NCBI GenBank assembly: GCA_003008705.1
Contig: PDUO01000004.1
Location: 558,001-622,000, forward strand
Length of the DNA: 64,000 bases
Reading direction: 5' to 3'
Origin: Pezicula radicicola
Lineage: Eukaryota; Ascomycota; Leotiomycetes; Helotiales; Dermateaceae
In this document: positions 36,592 to 49,600 of the stretch, piece by piece
How positions within the stretch are numbered: the stretch's first letter is position 1
Layout of the letters: each line of letters opens with the position of its first letter
Notes under the pieces: model-generated
Told to the model about the DNA's origin: nothing
The model's input: the letters and a program-made list of their open reading frames with translations, nothing else
Database searches by the model: none
Position numbers and translations under genes: made by a program

Positions 36592-39411
36592 ATGGTGAAT
36601 ATGTTCACGGAATTGGAACAGCGCCTCATTCGACATCAGGTGACCCAAGGCGGCCGCATTATCGCAACGGGGCAACAGAGAGTTGATGCAACCGAAGAAC
36701 CTCCAAGACCGAGCATAATCACCCTCCTTCGATGGCTTCTGTCTCTCCTTATGGCGCTCTTTGGTAGGAAAAGGCTTACCTGTCACTATTGTAACAAGAG
36801 AACGCGCATCGTTTACGATGGCCTGATCAGACAATGGGAATGTTTTACCTGCGGAGAGACTAATTATCTGGACGAGGTACGTACTGTTTACTTTCGGCGC
36901 ACCAACAGGATCTGGGCACATTTATCGTGGAGAAGGGATCCCAACGCACTGTTTTTAATTTGGTGGACGAGAGCTCGTTTGGAATTCGAACTCGAGCGTG
37001 CGCACTTACAGATACAAGCTAACTGTTATTCTATATAGCATGGGGATGTCGAAGATGCACCCGCAGCGACTTCAGGACAGGCGTCGGGGCAGTCGGATTC
37101 TTTTTATATGGATCCATGGAAACACTCTCATAAAAAGCTCAAGGAATCGGATACCTTTTGTCCAGCATGTCTTGACAACCAGCGCAAACTCACCAGTGCG
37201 CTCGGCGAACTCGACCTCGAACTCGATGAGGATCACCCCGACTATGACGACAGTCAGCGCCGGTATGACAGAAGCAAGCGCGAGCTCCAGAAGTTATATC
37301 CTATCGTCTGTGAGCATTGCGTAGCGGGTACAAAGGAACGAATCTTAAAAACGCAATACCTAGCCAAGTCGGATAACATGGGCAAGGTATTGGCACGAGC
37401 TCGGGATCGAAGTGAGCTGGCGAGAAAGCCTCAGCTCGTAAAGCTCTGGGACCTTCTGAAGAGTCTGATAGATACGAAAACCTACGCCCAGGTTAGCGAC
37501 CTGTCACTCCAAGATTGGTGCATACTTTTAGGCCGTTGTTTCTGGTACTTTGGTGTTGTTAGTCAAGCTCTCTTCCATATTGCGGCTTTGAGTAAGTTCA
37601 TACAACACTGGCTTCCTATACTTGTTGAAGACAGGTATGGAATCGTACTATCAACAACATCCGATCAAAGGCTGCTCGGAATTCTGTTGAGCCTACTTTC
37701 CACTCTCACAGAGGCACTTTCTTTGATCAACGGGTCACGTACATGGGGTTTCTGTAGCTTGTTGCTGAGCGGGGTGTCAATTTGGTGGAACCCATATATA
37801 AACGAAGTCTTAAGAGACTTTGATAGGCACCTCTTTGGCTTTAAACGCTGGTACTCGTGGACTGCGGTACTTCTCGGGCTTCGAACATTCTTCTATTATG
37901 TTGAGATGGATCTGGAGGCCTTGAGAGACCCTTTGTCACCTGCTACGGCAGCTGCTCATGGTTTTATGCTGCTTGGTACGGTAATGGTAAGATAATTTCT
38001 CTGTCATTTCTTTTACTATTTCAGAACTGTCAAGTTATTAGAAGTTTGTCTTTGCGCTATGATCGTTTTACTAACTTTTGCAAAGATTGTACAACACTTG
38101 ATACAACCATCTATCACAAAAGATTTGGCGCCCCTTTGGGAACCACGTTACATGCCTGACAACAAACCCTTTGAAGCTTCTGTCGGTTCTGACAATACCA
38201 ACATTGCAGATGCTCTTAATGAAATAGCTCGGACGCCTACAGCACCTAGACAATCATCACCTTCTTCATCTCCGGATCTTACTCCTAACGACTTTCACCA
38301 AGGTTACCGAGCCTCTAATGGATTTTCTACCGGAGGTCAATCTTCTTCCTTCCGTCGGCCATTAGCATCTTCAGATTTGGGGCCCAATACATTACATCAA
38401 AGTCAAAATCCTAGCGGAGGATTTGCGACTGGAAATCAATCTTCTTCCTTTGGACGCCCATTTAGGCCAACAGTGCCAGTATACAGTCAACCCGAATCAA
38501 CCCCTCGTCAGCGAACAGGGGCGGCGACAAAGCTAAATCTATTCCCTCACAAACGTAACAGTGTGGAACAAGATGGTATGGACTGGTCTCCAGACACATC
38601 TACACCTGTCTCAATTCATCGCGCCTTTAATCCTACTCTTAGAAATCGCCAAAGTGCAGCCTTGAAGGAATCTTTCAATTCATCACCTGCAGATTCAAGC
38701 CCATCGAACTTTTGGTACAAGGTCCCACCGGCCCCATTGACTCCAATGCAGCGGGCACTAAGAGCAGGACAACCAAATTTTCGTGCTACTCCACAAGAAG
38801 TCAAAGAGAACTTCTTCCAAACGATGACTCAAAAGAAGAGTCACTTACCCAAATCACCTCCGAAAGCCGACGAGAATGATGGTCCCCGGGAATACGAAAT
38901 GGCACACCCTAAATTCTTTCCTCCCCCACCAAGCGACGAGCGGGATAGCCTGGCCGATGTCCTTGAGGGCTGGACATTAGACGACAACGAAGATACCGAG
39001 TGGCCAGAGACAAAATCATGGCGCTTCTACCGCTTTATCCAATTTCTTTGCCTCCTTATATCTATCATCCTCTGGAACTTCGGACCCTTATTATCCCTGG
39101 GTGATATGGCATTAGCAGCGATGGTAATCTGTAGCAGCATTGGCTTTGCTGTCGTACCCCAACACTGGAGTTATGACCGTAGACCACGGAGAGCACGTGG
39201 TGTAGATGTGCTGTGTGCTGGATTAGGCATTCTTGAGATGCTGGCGGGCATCTGGTGTATGTCGACTTGCTTTAGTGGTCTCCATCGTATCTCTGGCGGA
39301 TATTCACACTTCGTTTCCGACTTATCGGGCTATGCTTCCTGTCAACAGAGAGGCAACCTGTTACTTCTTTTCATGATTGTTCAGGAGTTCGGCGCAGCAT
39401 CAATCTGGTAG
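36592..39411 (+). CDS. ima1: Inner nuclear membrane protein Ima1 (Samp1/TMEM201-like)
   Basis: Ima1-type proteins sit in the inner nuclear membrane and help link chromatin or the nuclear envelope to the cytoskeleton. Exons are 36592-36876, 37039-37986 and 38086-39411 (introns 162 and 99 nt), giving 852 residues. The N-terminal domain carries paired Cys motifs (LTCHYC, WECFTCGETNYLDE, then CPAC and CEHC), which fit the Ima1_N zinc-binding module. It is followed by several membrane spans at about residues 230-400. A long Ser/Pro-rich disordered stretch (~440-680) and two or three C-terminal spans follow. The second intron ends at CAAAG because the nearer TTTCAG acceptor runs into a stop; ACTAAC just upstream supports this. 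The start choice (MVNMFTELEQ) is the least certain part. Confidence 0.85.
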
Positions 39412-40423
39412 ATGTTGAGCTAGCCTTGTAGTCTCTTTTCTTGTTTATATGTGTATGTATACCTGTTGTAGATATTCCGAACGGTGTAGGCGTTTATTGG
39501 AGTATGACAATACCATGGGATGGGCGCTTATTGAAATGAGATGGAATGGAACTGGACGAAAGCAAAAGGCTTCATAGGCCTAGGCCTATTAGAGTAGAGA
39601 ATATACGAAATAAGATAAATGCGTCACATTCTTGAGCGAATACAAAAATTAATACTTGACTTGTAAAGCAGCAAAGATATTGTCAATGGCTGCTTGATCG
39701 ACTTAAAAACGTGCTTTATCTACGTTTCTACCAACAGGCTGGACCATGATCCTGCAAGAATAATATTAATTATTTATAGGAGATACCGCCGCCGTTATTG
39801 AATGAAGATACATACATGTAGCATGTCCTTGTTGCCAAGAGAGTGACATGGCAACCTCACGTAAACTGCCTTATTTTGATTTTGAGCCATGATATAAATA
39901 CCATTGAGCGTGCGTCGAGACATTGCGGCTGTACAGCATAGATACAGCCATACACGGCTGTGCCTTAGCTTAAGCCTTGCTACAGTAACGCATGAATTTT
40001 CTTGATAGGTACGTACTGTGCAGGTGATACTCATTTAGAGGTGCGACTGAATGCCTGTCAGCCTTACAGTGTATGACAGAGGGCATTGGATGCCCCATGA
40101 CAGGGCATTCAGGTGGGGTCCATTTGAAAACGGCAGAGGCCTAGAACTACGAAGTAAGACTGGTACAGTATCTGCAAATCGGGATGGCTCACGCTACACT
40201 CATGTGAAGTAGCAGTAGTTTTTAATGATATGGGTGACTACGATTGTCTTAACAATAAGCTGGTACTTGTTTGTTGCGAAAGGGGCGATTTCCAATGAGA
40301 ATTGTGAGCGTGTCGGTACCTACGTACTACCATAATGCCGAGTTAGGATTGGAGTCAAGGTGAAGGGATATTCGTTCCTGCAGCCAACTCGGGGTGACAC
40401 AACAGGGCATTGCTGCCTAGGTA

Positions 40424-40891
40424 CAGTGGGTGGACAAAAGTCTGTCGTGTACCCCTATTTTACACCAAAACTCATACCTAACACTTTAAAGGTTTATAAT
40501 AAAGAAGGAATAATTAATTAAAGTCTTTATACTAGACTTATTTATTCGATAGTTAAATATATTTTTTTATCTCTATAATAAAATTATAGGTAACCAGGAT
40601 TAATTAATAGAGATTAGAAGTAAGAGGAGTATAGAATTTACTAGTTTTACACCAAAATTTACTTAAAAATTTACTTAAAAATTTACTACCCTAAATTATT
40701 TACTATTTCCTATAGCAACTATTAGTTATAATTAAAATCTAATATAGAAAAGTCTACTTTAAATACTAAAAATACTTACTAGTTAAATTTTTAGATGTAC
40801 TTATAGCCTAATTTAAAGTTATATAAGTAGATGTACTAGGAGTGTTTTGGTGTAAAATAGGGGTACACGACAGACTTTTGTCCACCTACTG
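40424..40891. mobile_element. Non-autonomous TA-flanked inverted-repeat element (Tc1/mariner-type MITE)
   Basis: 468 bp bounded by 48-bp terminal inverted repeats (40424-40471 and 40844-40891) that differ at one base. The ends read CAGTGGGTGGACAAAAGTCT and, on the other side, CAGTAGGTGGACAAAAGTCT. Each end is flanked by TA (40422-40423 and 40892-40893), the target duplication of Tc1/mariner elements, and CAGT ends are common in that superfamily. The interior is very AT-rich with no open frame, so it must depend on a transposase elsewhere. The near-identity of the repeats suggests fairly recent insertion. The AT-rich interior could be original or RIP-altered. Confidence 0.9.
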
Positions 40892-41018
40892 TAGTTAGTG
40901 AACACTGATGTAACTGATAGAGCGAAAAGTATCGTTGGTGCTAGACAGGAGACAATGTCTGGGTCCGGCAACTCCAGCACAAGCAACTCAGCTGAGTCGA
41001 TTTGATAATGATTCATTG

Positions 41019-41042
41019 ACAGACAGACAGACAGACAGACAG
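41019..41042. repeat. GACA tetranucleotide microsatellite
   Basis: About six tandem GACA units followed by one GATA variant, downstream of the inverted-repeat element in a spacer. Confidence 0.9.
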
Positions 41043-41908
41043 ATAGACCTTGTGAACTAAGCATACTGAGACTGTTCTGTATTCACGTTGGGACTGCTCT
41101 ACAGCGTGGGTGAAGATACCCTATATCGTTGGTGCGATGCAACCTGGAAGGCCGGCGAGAGCCGAAGCCCCCCGCAAAATGGTGATGGTTGGGTGGTCGA
41201 CTTGCATTAAATCCCTGCATAACAAAATATGCCGTCTCCTGATCCTAGGCTCGCCACAAGTCGCACTTGCTTGCTGGTACTTCGTACTGAAAACAAACAT
41301 CGCTCGCCTCACACGCGACTTCAGGAATGGACTGGAATGACAATGGAAAGCCTAAAATCAAGATCAGATCCCTCGTTTCTTCCACGTTTGGCCTAATTTC
41401 ACCCCGATGACGACGAAGGGACAATCTAACGCTTTTGGCCTCAAGTGCGAAACTAGAAGCGTCGGTTATTGAATTATCGTCTATCGCTCCCCGTTAAGAC
41501 CGAGACGACCTTTAAACTTCAACGACCGCTTACTCACTAATATGAAGCTACACACCACAAATCCCCAGAGCCCTAATCAATGATCTTGGGGAGATAAGGC
41601 ATCCATCGTCCTTCTCCTTTCTTCCTTTTCCTTTTCCTCTTCCACTTCCACCATCAATCATCTCCAACAACCACCAACACCTAGAGAAACCATAACCAAA
41701 ATGGCATCTCAACTACAACGCAATCAGCTCGCTGGCCGCGGACTTCTTTAGAAGTACGCCCCGCCGCAGTTACCTGCCTCGAACGCCCGTTCGAGCCCCC
41801 TATCACACAAAATCTTGAAGAGCACGAAAGAACAGTACGCGAACGGCGAATATTCACCTCGTTGGTAGCAAGAAGCAGGATTGTTAGAGCCAAGGAGACA
41901 GACAAAAT

Positions 41909-43007
41909 ATGGCGGACTGGACAGTGAACAGCAATATTTGGGGACGACACGAGACATTAGAGCAAGGCAGCATGGTTACTTCCGAATTCCCCTCCCGACC
42001 TCCCTCTTACCGCGAGTACGACGACCCCTTTGAGGATGGATTCCCAAGAGCAAGCAGAAGCTCTAGCATAGAACGCTTGAGTGATTGTGGCACGGTGCGA
42101 AGGGTGAACACTGGCAGCAACCTTAGCTGCGGTCTCCCCGCGATCTATGGAGATGTACAAAATCGAGGTACGTTGTTTTTGCTCTGATATATAAGACTCA
42201 ATTGCTGACTGTTTCATGTAGTGGCAAAATCCCAAAAAGAGTCCATTGCAATGATGCATTTTCAAGACTCGGAAGACACAATGGTGCTAGAAGCTTTAGA
42301 AGTAGAGACGGCGAGTGGTGGTCCTCCAGACTGCTTTGCCAACGTTATTCCTGGTGTCTATCGTAGCAGTTTTCCCCAAGCGAAAGACCACGAGTTTCTC
42401 AAGACCCTTAATCTGAAGACCATTGTGTAAGTTATCTTCATGTTATCACACGAGCAAAACTAATACTGCAAAGTACCCTCGTCGAGAAGGAATATCCCGA
42501 TGGGTTCGTGGAGTTCATGCAAGAGAATGGCATTCGGCACTGTATCATTGCAATGCAAGGCACGAAGAAAGAGTCAATCCCGCAGGAGACAATGCGCTCT
42601 ATTATGGATATTCTCCTGGATACAACCAGCCATCCTGTTCTGGTTCACTGCAACAAGGGCAAAGTAAGTCACTTTACCCTTATGCATGTGGCCACTACTA
42701 ATCTTTATAGCATCGAACTGGTTGTAGTGTAGCTGCTATTCGACACGCATCAGGTTGGAAGGTGGAGGATATCGTCAACGAATACGAGTCTTTTGCTGAG
42801 CCTAAAATCCGAGACTGCGATGTCAAATACATTGAGCAGTACCAAGTCTCAGACGTCGAAAAGAGCCTCTACTACAAGTTATTTCCCCAGAACGGTATGC
42901 AACCCATGCAACCCGTTCTCTTGAGCAGCTCGATGGTCCCATACTACATGGTTGCCGCATTTCTCATTTTCATAATTTGTGTGTGCACTCCCTACAGCCG
43001 TGCTTGA
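41909..43007 (+). CDS. Siw14-like atypical phosphatase with C-terminal membrane anchor
   Basis: Plant-and-fungal atypical dual-specificity phosphatase (PFA-DSP). Yeast Siw14 cleaves 5-diphosphoinositol pyrophosphates. Exons 41909-42167, 42222-42426, 42474-42663 and 42711-43007 encode 316 residues. Family motifs: PPDCFANVIPGVYRSSFPQA, LKTIVTLVEKEYPDGFVEFM and the active-site loop VLVHCNKGKHRTGCSVAAIR, whose Cys-x5-Arg with two lysines is typical of this group. About 100 disordered N-terminal residues precede the domain. The chain ends in a hydrophobic segment (YYMVAAFLIFIICVC), suggesting a tail anchor that short Siw14 proteins lack. The start ATG is at 41909; ATGs upstream (e.g. 41701) run into early stops. 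Confidence 0.9.
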
Positions 43008-43698
43008 AAACAAACAACTGCCAGTATCAGCGGGGAGTTTGGTGTTCGGTCATAAGAGCCTCTGGTGTTTCGTCGGACGGGTGCATGGCATGGCTACTAG
43101 ATCTTTTGGGCGGGGTAAAGAAAGAAAGAAACAAAGAAACAAAGAAAGAAAGAGTACTGTTATTTCATCGGTAATGCAGCGCGTCAAAGGCCGATTACTT
43201 GGAGTTAAGGATATGATTGGATTCATCTGGGCCTACAGAACCATCATGATGCATAGAATTTCAGGAGGAAGAAGTCGTTTTGTATAAAACTACCTACTGT
43301 ACAGACTAAATCTCATTACACTTCTGGAAATATCACCTTTTGATAACCAGAACATGTTCCTATTACTCAAGTTACTCTTCTAGTAGAAAGTTTTCTAGGT
43401 GAAAACTATAGGCATATACCACGCCTGCCATCACATGAACTGAAATAGAGTAGTAAACTTAGGCCCTTTGAATCGCTGCCTAGATTGAACAGCTTGCAAG
43501 TACTGTGAAGAACCTGCCCAGTTTGAGCAGACAGGCCCTATGGTTAAATATTGTTACATGATTAGCTTCGTCTTCTGATCAGCTCATTCCAAACCGTTTC
43601 TGACCAACTATGCACTCATTGACCTCCCATTTTTATAATACAGTCCAAACCGCTTCTCATAACCTGTCATTACATCTCCACACAATCAAACAATCTCC
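43008..43698. other. Convergent 3' flanks, phosphatase / AIM19-like gene
   Basis: 691 bp. Contains an (AAAG/AAAC)n purine-rich microsatellite at about 43120-43152. Open frames overlapping 42977-43287 read through from the 3' flank of the phosphatase gene and match no family. Confidence 0.5.
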
Positions 43699-44196
43699 CT
43701 ATTGTACCCTATCCTCCGTCTCTCTCCTCCCAAAAGCATAAGTAACACCACAGCCAAGCAAATTCGCACCCGCAACCGCCATAGCAGCACCCCTAGTCAA
43801 ACCCCTCGCACCAAACCGACTTCCAAATCTCGCACCGAAACTGCTCCCGGCTACTCTTCTTCTCTTTGCTAATAACAAGTAAAGGCCGGACCATGCTGCT
43901 GTTAAGCCAGCGGAATCGATCACGAAATTTGAGAGGTTTAGATAGGTGCTGAAGAGGAGGACGGGTGTGAATGCTAGAGGGAGTTTTTGGAGGGGTCGCG
44001 CGTGTAAAGCGGTTATTAGGGTTGCTAGGATGGTTGGGGGGAGGGGTGATTCTGGTGAGTTCTTAGGTTAGTTACTGTGGTTTTGAATCGAGGATTGGGA
44101 TTGAGGATGAGGAAAGAGGGACTTACTACCCCAGGCTTGGGCGTAAGAGAGAGCGGTTACTTTTGTTTCTTTGACTGTTTTGTCTTCGGTTGACAT
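43699..44196 (-). CDS. Small mitochondrial-type membrane protein, Aim19-like
   Basis: Exons 44127-44196 and 43699-44051, across a 75-nt intron (donor GTAAGT, acceptor CACCAG), encode 140 residues. After a short hydrophilic N-terminus (MSTEDKTVKETKVTALSYAQ) come four hydrophobic segments. One has the pattern SAGLTAAWSGLYLLLAKRR, which resembles the NGAGFIATWSALYLI region of yeast Aim19. The last segment, AMAVAGANLLGCGVTYAFGR, also fits. Aim19 is a mitochondrial protein of unknown biochemical role. A second possible donor one codon earlier keeps the same phase. The similarity is at the level of pattern, so the name is tentative. Divergent from the J-protein gene. Confidence 0.7.
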
Positions 44197-44783
44197 ATTG
44201 CTAGAATTCGAATTTGAATATGAGGTTCGGAAATGGGATTTAGAGCTTGAAGGGTTTATTAGTTCTGCTCAATTGGTTTTGTTGATGCAGATTTGCGGTA
44301 TCATATTGAATTAATGACGGCGAGGCTGGCAGCCTCACGTGTCCTGGGTCCACGGGTTTGGGTCGATTTGAAAAGCAGCAGTCTAACCTATTCAGTTCGA
44401 TTACTTTACTCACGCTGAAAATAGATAATCAACATTGAACAATATACCCATACACATATTTAGTTAGGCATTGTGTTTATAGTGCTATACTGAAAATTAA
44501 GTCGATTATGCACTAGGTATCTCCGAATTTCATCAAGGCATTTCGAGTGCCGCTTTTTCTACCAACAGCGACCGGGTCACCCAACTTTTAGCGGGTCTCC
44601 GTCGGCCAGCTTCCAAAGTGAACACCGCGACGCATTGCCAAAAGTCAGCCTCATTCTTATTGTTCACCCTGCAATTGATTTCAGATCAAAGGACGAATCA
44701 ACAAGGTCTGGCGGCTCAAAAGTACACACTGCTATCAACTGCGCTCAAAGGACAAAAAGAAACCACTAACCCCCCCAGGCGCC
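44197..44783. promoter_or_regulatory. Divergent promoter AIM19-like / J-protein
   Basis: 587 bp between divergent starts. No TATA box or palindrome stands out. Confidence 0.45.
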
Positions 44784-45949
44784 ATGTCTGCCACAGCATC
44801 AGGCGCAGATACGGGTAATGGATCAGCAAAATCTCGAGATCACAATCAGGGAAACCAAGATCGCAAATACACCGTCGAGCAGGAAGCAGCAGTAATACGA
44901 GTACGGAGATGTCACCCCACGGCTTTCTACGATATTCTAGGTTTGGAGGAAGTCAAGACCACTGTTACAGAATCTGAGATCAAGAAGGCGTACAGGAAGT
45001 TGAGTCTTCTAACGCATCCGGATAAGAACGGGCACGAGCATGCAGATGAGGCTTTCAAGATGGTCAGCAGGGCTTTTGGTGTGCTGGGTGATGCGGATAA
45101 GAGGGCGAAGTTTGATCGGTTTGGAGGTGATCCTGATAGCAGATTTGGAGGGGGTGCGCCACAGTCGAATCCCTTTTCTGGGTTTAGTAATGGGACGCCT
45201 AGAGGAGGAGGAGGAGGAGGAGGCGGCGGCGGCGGCGGTGGTGGTGGAAGAGGGATGTGGGAAGAGGAAATCAGTCCAGAAGAGATGTTCAGGAGATTTT
45301 TCGGTGGGGGAGGTATGGGTGGAGGATTCGGTGGTCCATTTGGTGGTAGGTTTGACATTACTAGAGGTGAAGGGATATGCTGACAGATTTTAAAGGTGGA
45401 GGAATGTTCGATACAGGATCACAATTCGTGTTCAATATGGGAGGAGGACCTGGAGTTCGAGTACATCAGTTTGGCGGCGCAAGGCCTCGAAGGAGACCTC
45501 GAGATCCTAACGCCCAGGAAGAGCCTCCAGCTTCATTAAGATCCACGATTATGGGACTGTTACCACTCTTGATCCTTTTCGTTGTACCACTTCTATCGTC
45601 ACTTTTCAATGGTGGAACATCAACTTCTGCTGGACCTCACATGCAATTCGATGCTGCAATACCACCATATACTAAACACCTTAAAACAAAACGGTATAAA
45701 GTGGACTATTGGGTAAATCCAGCTGATGTTGATCAGTGGTCATCGCACAAGATGTCCCAATTAGATAAGACAGCCGAGTACAAATTCATTCAGCTGTTAA
45801 ATCTGGGATGCGAGCAGGAGGAAGCTCAGAGGCAGAGGTTGTTGAATGAGGCGCAAGGATGGTTCTTCCAAGATCCAGCGAAGATGCATCTCGCAAGGAA
45901 CATGGAGATGAAGAACTGCAGGAGGTTAGACGAGATGAGGCTCCATTAG
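44784..45949 (+). CDS. ER-membrane J-protein of the Hlj1/DNAJB12 type
   Basis: Hsp40 co-chaperone, probably tail-side anchored in the ER membrane with the J-domain in the cytosol, where such proteins assist ER-associated degradation. Exons 44784-45345 and 45396-45949, across a 50-nt intron, give 371 residues. The J-domain spans about residues 46-112 with HPD at ~77-79 (LTHPDKNGHEHADEAFKMVS). A Gly-rich linker follows, including a run of 15 Gly from a GGA/GGC repeat. A membrane span (TIMGLLPLLILFVVPLLSSL) lies near residue 245, and a C-terminal DUF1977-like domain (VDYWVNPADVDQW ... LNLGCEQEEAQRQRLLNEAQ) follows. Confident at family level. Confidence 0.9.
45190..45250. repeat. In-frame GGN repeat encoding polyglycine
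   Basis: GGA/GGC/GGT triplets within the J-protein coding sequence give 15 consecutive Gly. Such tracts change length easily, and here a change in triplets would leave the frame intact. Confidence 0.85.
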
Positions 45950-46621
45950 GTGACAGACAGACAATTCTTGTATAAATGTTGCACCTGTTTGATTTGAGAA
46001 GCAGAAGCATGGCGTTTGGGATGGGGCATTCTGGTTAGGGGCCTTTTGGGTTTCATTCGGCTTTGGAGAATGAAACGGCCATAATAGAGAAGGAAGCATC
46101 GTGGTTGCTGAGCTTGTTTCGTACTATGAGTGTATGCGGTTTCGACATTCTCATGTCATTGATTAGGTGGTTTTGTAAATATCATAGCGAAGCAATGCTG
46201 AGCCTTGGTTCAGTTTGGAGCAGCTCAAAGATTAAGACGAATACTCTATAGGACAGTCTTTGATCAGCTGTGGCGAGGCTATACTCCATCACGTGCAAGC
46301 CCATTTGCTATTGAATAGAAAGGAACGCCTTATCTTCTTGATCTTTCTTCCTTTGTTCCTCACTCTTTCTCGTTCTTTTATTAAAAAAGTTCGATCGGGT
46401 CAACACGTAGCAGACTGCCCTCGCCAGTAACAAAGGCCCCTAAAACAGACAGCAGAAGCTTCGAGAGCCTGTCTACGATCCCTGTAGGACGATTTACAAG
46501 CCGCTATCGAAGTCGCTTAACAGAGCGCCGATAAAGCATATCCGCGACTACACAAGGCTACCATTACTAAGTTTCCGAGAAGCATTGGAACTCCAACAAC
46601 ATAATATACAAGATCGACAAT
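45950..46621. other. Intergenic, J-protein 3' flank / UFD2 promoter
   Basis: 672 bp. No gene or RNA recognised. Confidence 0.5.
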
Positions 46622-49600
46622 ATGGATAACGACCAGCAGCCGCCGCAACCCCCGGCTAATGTCCCTGATGCCCCAGATAAACAGAAAATGGACGAGGTTA
46701 GATCATACCATCAGTACCTCAGTAACGTCTGGAAGGTCGCGGCTAACTGAGTACACAGATTCGGCAGCGGCGCATGCAGAAGTTGGCTGGACCTCCTCCA
46801 GCTCCAAAGCCAGAGCAAACGGAAGAAGGACAGAATGGATCTCCGTCTGCTTCAAAGCCGGCAACTCCTGCTCCTGCGGAGTCCAGCTCGAAGCCCAAGA
46901 TCAATGTTACTAAAGCCCCTCCCCCCACCTCGAATCCATTCACACAGCTTGGCGTCAGACAGTCGACGGAAGGACTGAACAAACGTGCACGAGGCGAATC
47001 AAGTGAAGGACAGACCACGCCAAAACCTCTGCCTAAGAAGACGATTCCAAATGCCACGACGGAGTCGATTGAAGACTATGAGAATAGGATGCTTGGTCAC
47101 ATCTTCAGAGTAACTTTGGACCCCAACCAGCGAGTCGACTCCGCGAACCACAAACTTATTCATCTTCCAAATTTGCGAAAGGAGCTCGAAGAAGAAGGAG
47201 AAGCACCGAGGTTATCTGTAGCAATATTGGATACAGCCATTCTAGAGGCATGCTCAACTGTTCCACATAATAAGCCTATCCTTGATTATCTACTTCCGTG
47301 CTGGAAGAGAACTGTCAAGGCTCTGAAGGGTTTGAGAGGTTATGCAAACGCTAAAGACACAATATTGAAGGAAGCTCGGCGATTATGCATGAGTTACTGC
47401 ATATTCGCTCTCACAGTACCGGAGTTATTCAAGTTAGTTTTCTCATATTATGGAGAATGATAGCTGACCTTTTTCAGCCGTAACCCAAATCCGATGACGG
47501 ATTCTTTGACGCCCTACTTACTTAACGAGCCTGAAGATGATAGAGGGATCTGCCCTGACTTTCTTGCGGAGGCTGTGTCCCGCTTCGAAGAGGATGAATC
47601 TGTTAAAGACATGTTGGTTAAAGCTGTGTTTGGTATGAGTTACCAGCTGTCTGGCAAGACAATGAACGACAACTATAGACCGTATATCCAGGTAAGTCTA
47701 GATCAAACCCGCTATATCGCATTCTCAAACTGACCAAGTATTGTAGGCTTTGAAGAGAATTGCACATTTCCCACCACTTGTGACAGCTATTGCAGAAAGT
47801 CCACTTTTTGTCATGGCACAGTCGGCCCCAGGAATCGAGAAACACACTATACTCGGTCCCTTCTTCAGAATCTCCCCACTTCAATCAGAAGTTACCAAAA
47901 CTTACTTTGATGCGCCTAAGACGATGGATAAGCGACGGATAACGGCTGCTCAAGACGCTTTACGGTTAACTTTGCAGAATCATCAACAGGATCTCCTCGA
48001 CATCATCAATTTCTTCGTTCGAGCTGGCCCAAAGGCAAAGAATAGGACATTGGATTGGTTTGCGTGGATAGTTAATGCGAACCACAAGCGGCGAGCCCTT
48101 CAAATGGATACGACCGCTGTGTCCTCGGATGGTTTCCTAATGAATGTTACAGTCGTACTTGATGGACTTTGCGAACCCTTCATGGATACTACATTTTCCA
48201 AAATCGCTAGGATCGACGTCGATTACCTGAGGCGAACCCCACGAGTGGTGATCGACGACGAGACAAAGTTGAACGCAGATGAACATGCTGCTAAAGAGTT
48301 TTACTCAGACAAAGTCGCAGGCGAATCTAATTTCATCTCTGAGGTATTCTTCTTGACGTTGGCTGCCCATCACTATGGAAGCGAGGGAACAAATGCCAAT
48401 CTCAAGAATTTAGAGAAGGACATCAAACACCTTAACAAACGAATGGCCATGTTGGAAGCAGAACGAGAAAAGCTTTTGAGTGTAAGCTATGCCCTATTTC
48501 GTATATGAATCCACACTGACACACATCAGAACCCTACTCAGCTGGCCCTCTTTGATACTCAATTAAAGAAGTACAATGACTCTCTTGAGAGAGCCATCTC
48601 GTTGCAGTATGCTATTCAAGGTGTTCTGTTCGACAAAAAGATGCAGCAGAAGTCTTTGATGTTCATGAGATATGTCACTGTCTGGCTTTTGAGAGTTGCC
48701 ACTAAGTCCGAATACACTCCCGAAAAGTCGATCAAGTAGGTCCTTTATAGCAGTTGGATGGCAGTTGATACTGACATGTCGCCAGACTACCGTTACCAGA
48801 CGAGCAGCCGGAGGCCTTCAAGTTCCTACCTGAGTATGTTTTAGAAGACATTGTTGGGAATTTCAACTTTATCTTCCGGTGAGCATTATCGATGTAGATT
48901 TCCAGGCTTCGACTAACGGCATTTAGCTACGTACCTGATGTGATGATATCCGCCGTTGGAGATGAGATTATGACCTTGTGTATCACCTTCCTTACCAATT
49001 CAAAGTACATCCGAAATCCATACCTAAAGGCGAAGCTCGTCTCCCTCCTGTTCCATGGAACCTGGCCCGTCTACCACCGCACGAAAGGAGTTCTTGGGGA
49101 TTCGTTGACTGGAACGAAATTTGCTAATGAGTACCTTCTTCATGCTCTTTTGAAGTTCTACATCGGTAAGTCTTGATCTTTATAAATTCGTCCTGGTCAA
49201 ATTCTTACTGGGTGTTAGAATGCGAGCAAACTGGCGCCAACACCCAGTTCTACGATAAGTTCAATATCCGATACGAGATCTTCCAAGTTATCAAATGCAT
49301 CTGGACGAATGATGTTTACAAACAGAAATTGACTCAAGAGAGCAAGTGAGTTTGAATTCGTATTGCTGACTCCATGTTCAACGCTAATGTAGTCCAGGAC
49401 GGACCTTGATTTCTTTGTTAGATTCGTCAACTTACTGTTGAACGATGCAACATACGTTCTTGACGAGTCCCTCACGAAGTTTCCGAAGATTCACGATCTC
49501 CAAATAGAGCTTGGAGTATCACCAGAAAGCTCTTCCTTGACACCAGAACAACGAGCTAGCAAAGAAGAAGAGTTGCAGACAGCTGAGAGCCTAGCATCAT

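Larger units (their letters stand above)
39412..41908. other. Intergenic stretch containing a MITE-like element
   Basis: 2.5 kb between IMA1 and the phosphatase gene. It holds the inverted-repeat element at 40424-40891 and a (GACA)n microsatellite at about 41019-41042. A C/T-rich leader lies before the phosphatase ATG, with an upstream short ORF starting at 41701. No other gene recognised. Confidence 0.5.
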
